Of a DNA stretch of 64,000 nucleotides, positions 62,644-64,000 are shown piece by piece. Position numbers and translations under genes: made by a program. The stretch covers positions 546,216 through 610,215 of the forward strand of contig NZ_CXSU01000012.1 in the NCBI RefSeq assembly GCF_001403795.1, in the 5' to 3' direction. The notes under the pieces were generated by a model. That model searched no databases. It had not been told where the DNA came from and was given only the letters and a program-made list of their open reading frames with translations. The DNA comes from Jannaschia donghaensis (GTDB lineage Bacteria > Pseudomonadota > Alphaproteobacteria > Rhodobacterales > Rhodobacteraceae). Every line of letters begins with the position of its first letter. Within the stretch, counting starts at the first letter, position 1.

Positions 62644-62658
62644 GAACAATACAAGAAC
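62644..62658 (-). promoter_or_regulatory. SOS box 2 (reverse orientation) of recA
   Basis: GAAC-AATACAA-GAAC is the same consensus on the opposite strand (GTTC-TTGTATT-GTTC), starting exactly 30 bases after box 1. It is 50 bases upstream of recA. A second LexA dimer could bind about three helical turns from the first on the same face. Confidence 0.75.
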
Positions 62659-62707
62659 GATAACCCGATTGCCGCGCCGGCGGCAGCATGTAACAAGGTC
62701 GAAAATC

Positions 62708-63778
<1,071 letters not shown>

Positions 63779-63804
63779 TCGGCTGCGAAGAACAAGATGC
63801 AAGG

Positions 63805-63835
63805 AAAGGGGGCCGCGATCGCGTGCCCCCTTTTT
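63805..63835 (+). terminator. Rho-independent terminator of recA
   Basis: AAAGGGGGC/GCCCCCTTT (9 bp) with an inner self-complementary CGCGATCGCG loop, followed by TTTTTC. It lies 26 bases after recA. Confidence 0.92.
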
Positions 63836-63914
63836 CATGGGCGGTCCGATCCCGCGCCTTGTCCCTTATCGGACGCGCGGCTAGGACGGGCGCACGCCGG
63901 CGAGGAGGATCACC

Positions 63915-64000
63915 ATGGCCAGTCTGAACGATATCCGAAGCACCTTTCTGGACTATTTCGCCCGCAACGGTCACGCGACGGTCGAAAGCTCTCCGCTTGT
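63915..64000 (+). CDS. alaS: Alanyl-tRNA synthetase, N-terminal end
   Basis: The first 28 codons are present before the window ends. The start [19 protein letters not shown] followed by [10 protein letters not shown] is the highly conserved AlaRS N-terminus. GAGGAGGA precedes the ATG. The recA-alaS order is standard for the group. Confidence 0.95.
   Translation, partial: MASLNDIRSTFLDYFARNGHATVESSPL

Overview
The window looks like chromosomal DNA of a marine roseobacter-type alphaproteobacterium (Rhodobacterales). The evidence is high GC with strong third-position GC, the cckA - sulfotransferase-like - recA - alaS order, a GTTC-N7-GTTC type SOS box, a TTAA-N7-TTAAC CtrA-type box, and many families I know from that group (DUF2256, GlcG beside malate synthase G, Hint-domain protein, CckA). 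I see no rRNA, CRISPR array, insertion sequence, prophage or plasmid function. About 55 protein genes, one tRNA and two partial edge genes (ctaD on the left, alaS on the right) fill the window densely.

Layout. 1-8.6 kb: start of ctaD, an acidic protein, a type III polyketide synthase with an isoprenylcysteine-methyltransferase-like partner, lipB, tRNA-Leu(GAG), a PlsC-type acyltransferase, an SDR and aminopeptidase N. 8.6-12.3 kb: DUF2256, malate synthase G, GlcG-like protein and a PuuD-like glutamine amidotransferase. 12.3-16.7 kb: an overlapping operon of MBL exonuclease, esterase, ATP-dependent DNA ligase and amidohydrolase. 17-20.7 kb: an orphan FliG-like protein, a small secreted protein, argC and a SnoaL-like protein. 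20.9-24.6 kb: a carbohydrate-type ABC importer without its own ATPase. 25-28 kb: ymdB, an SLC13-type transporter and a lipoprotein. 28-37.8 kb: glycosyltransferase-like, membrane, acyl-CoA ligase, DMT transporter, sulfotransferase and Hint-like genes. 37.9-46.6 kb: a beta-oxidation operon led by a MerR regulator (merR, acyl-CoA dehydrogenase, a small protein, GST, fadA, three tandem paralogues of unknown function, fadB), with a second merR just upstream. 46.7-52 kb: two hotdog thioesterases, MATE, pyrD, DUF952 and a secreted 5'-nucleotidase. 52-64 kb: HWE kinase, yedK, thrS, guaB, rRNA methyltransferase-like gene, cckA, sulfotransferase-like gene, recA and alaS.

How the genes work together. 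The clearest functional unit is the beta-oxidation operon, where an array of ACGT-containing half-sites lies in front of the leading merR gene. The ligase/exonuclease pair and yedK are DNA-damage functions, and recA has two oppositely oriented SOS boxes. cckA carries a CtrA-like site in its promoter, which suggests feedback from the CckA-ChpT-CtrA phosphorelay.

I did not find an obviously new multi-gene system. The most interesting unexplained features are the three tandem paralogues inside the fad operon, the glycosyltransferase pair with a degenerate third module, the long acidic linker in CckA, the FliG-like protein with altered motor residues, and the esterase embedded in the ligase operon. 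All functional calls rest on motif recognition by eye; no database search was run.
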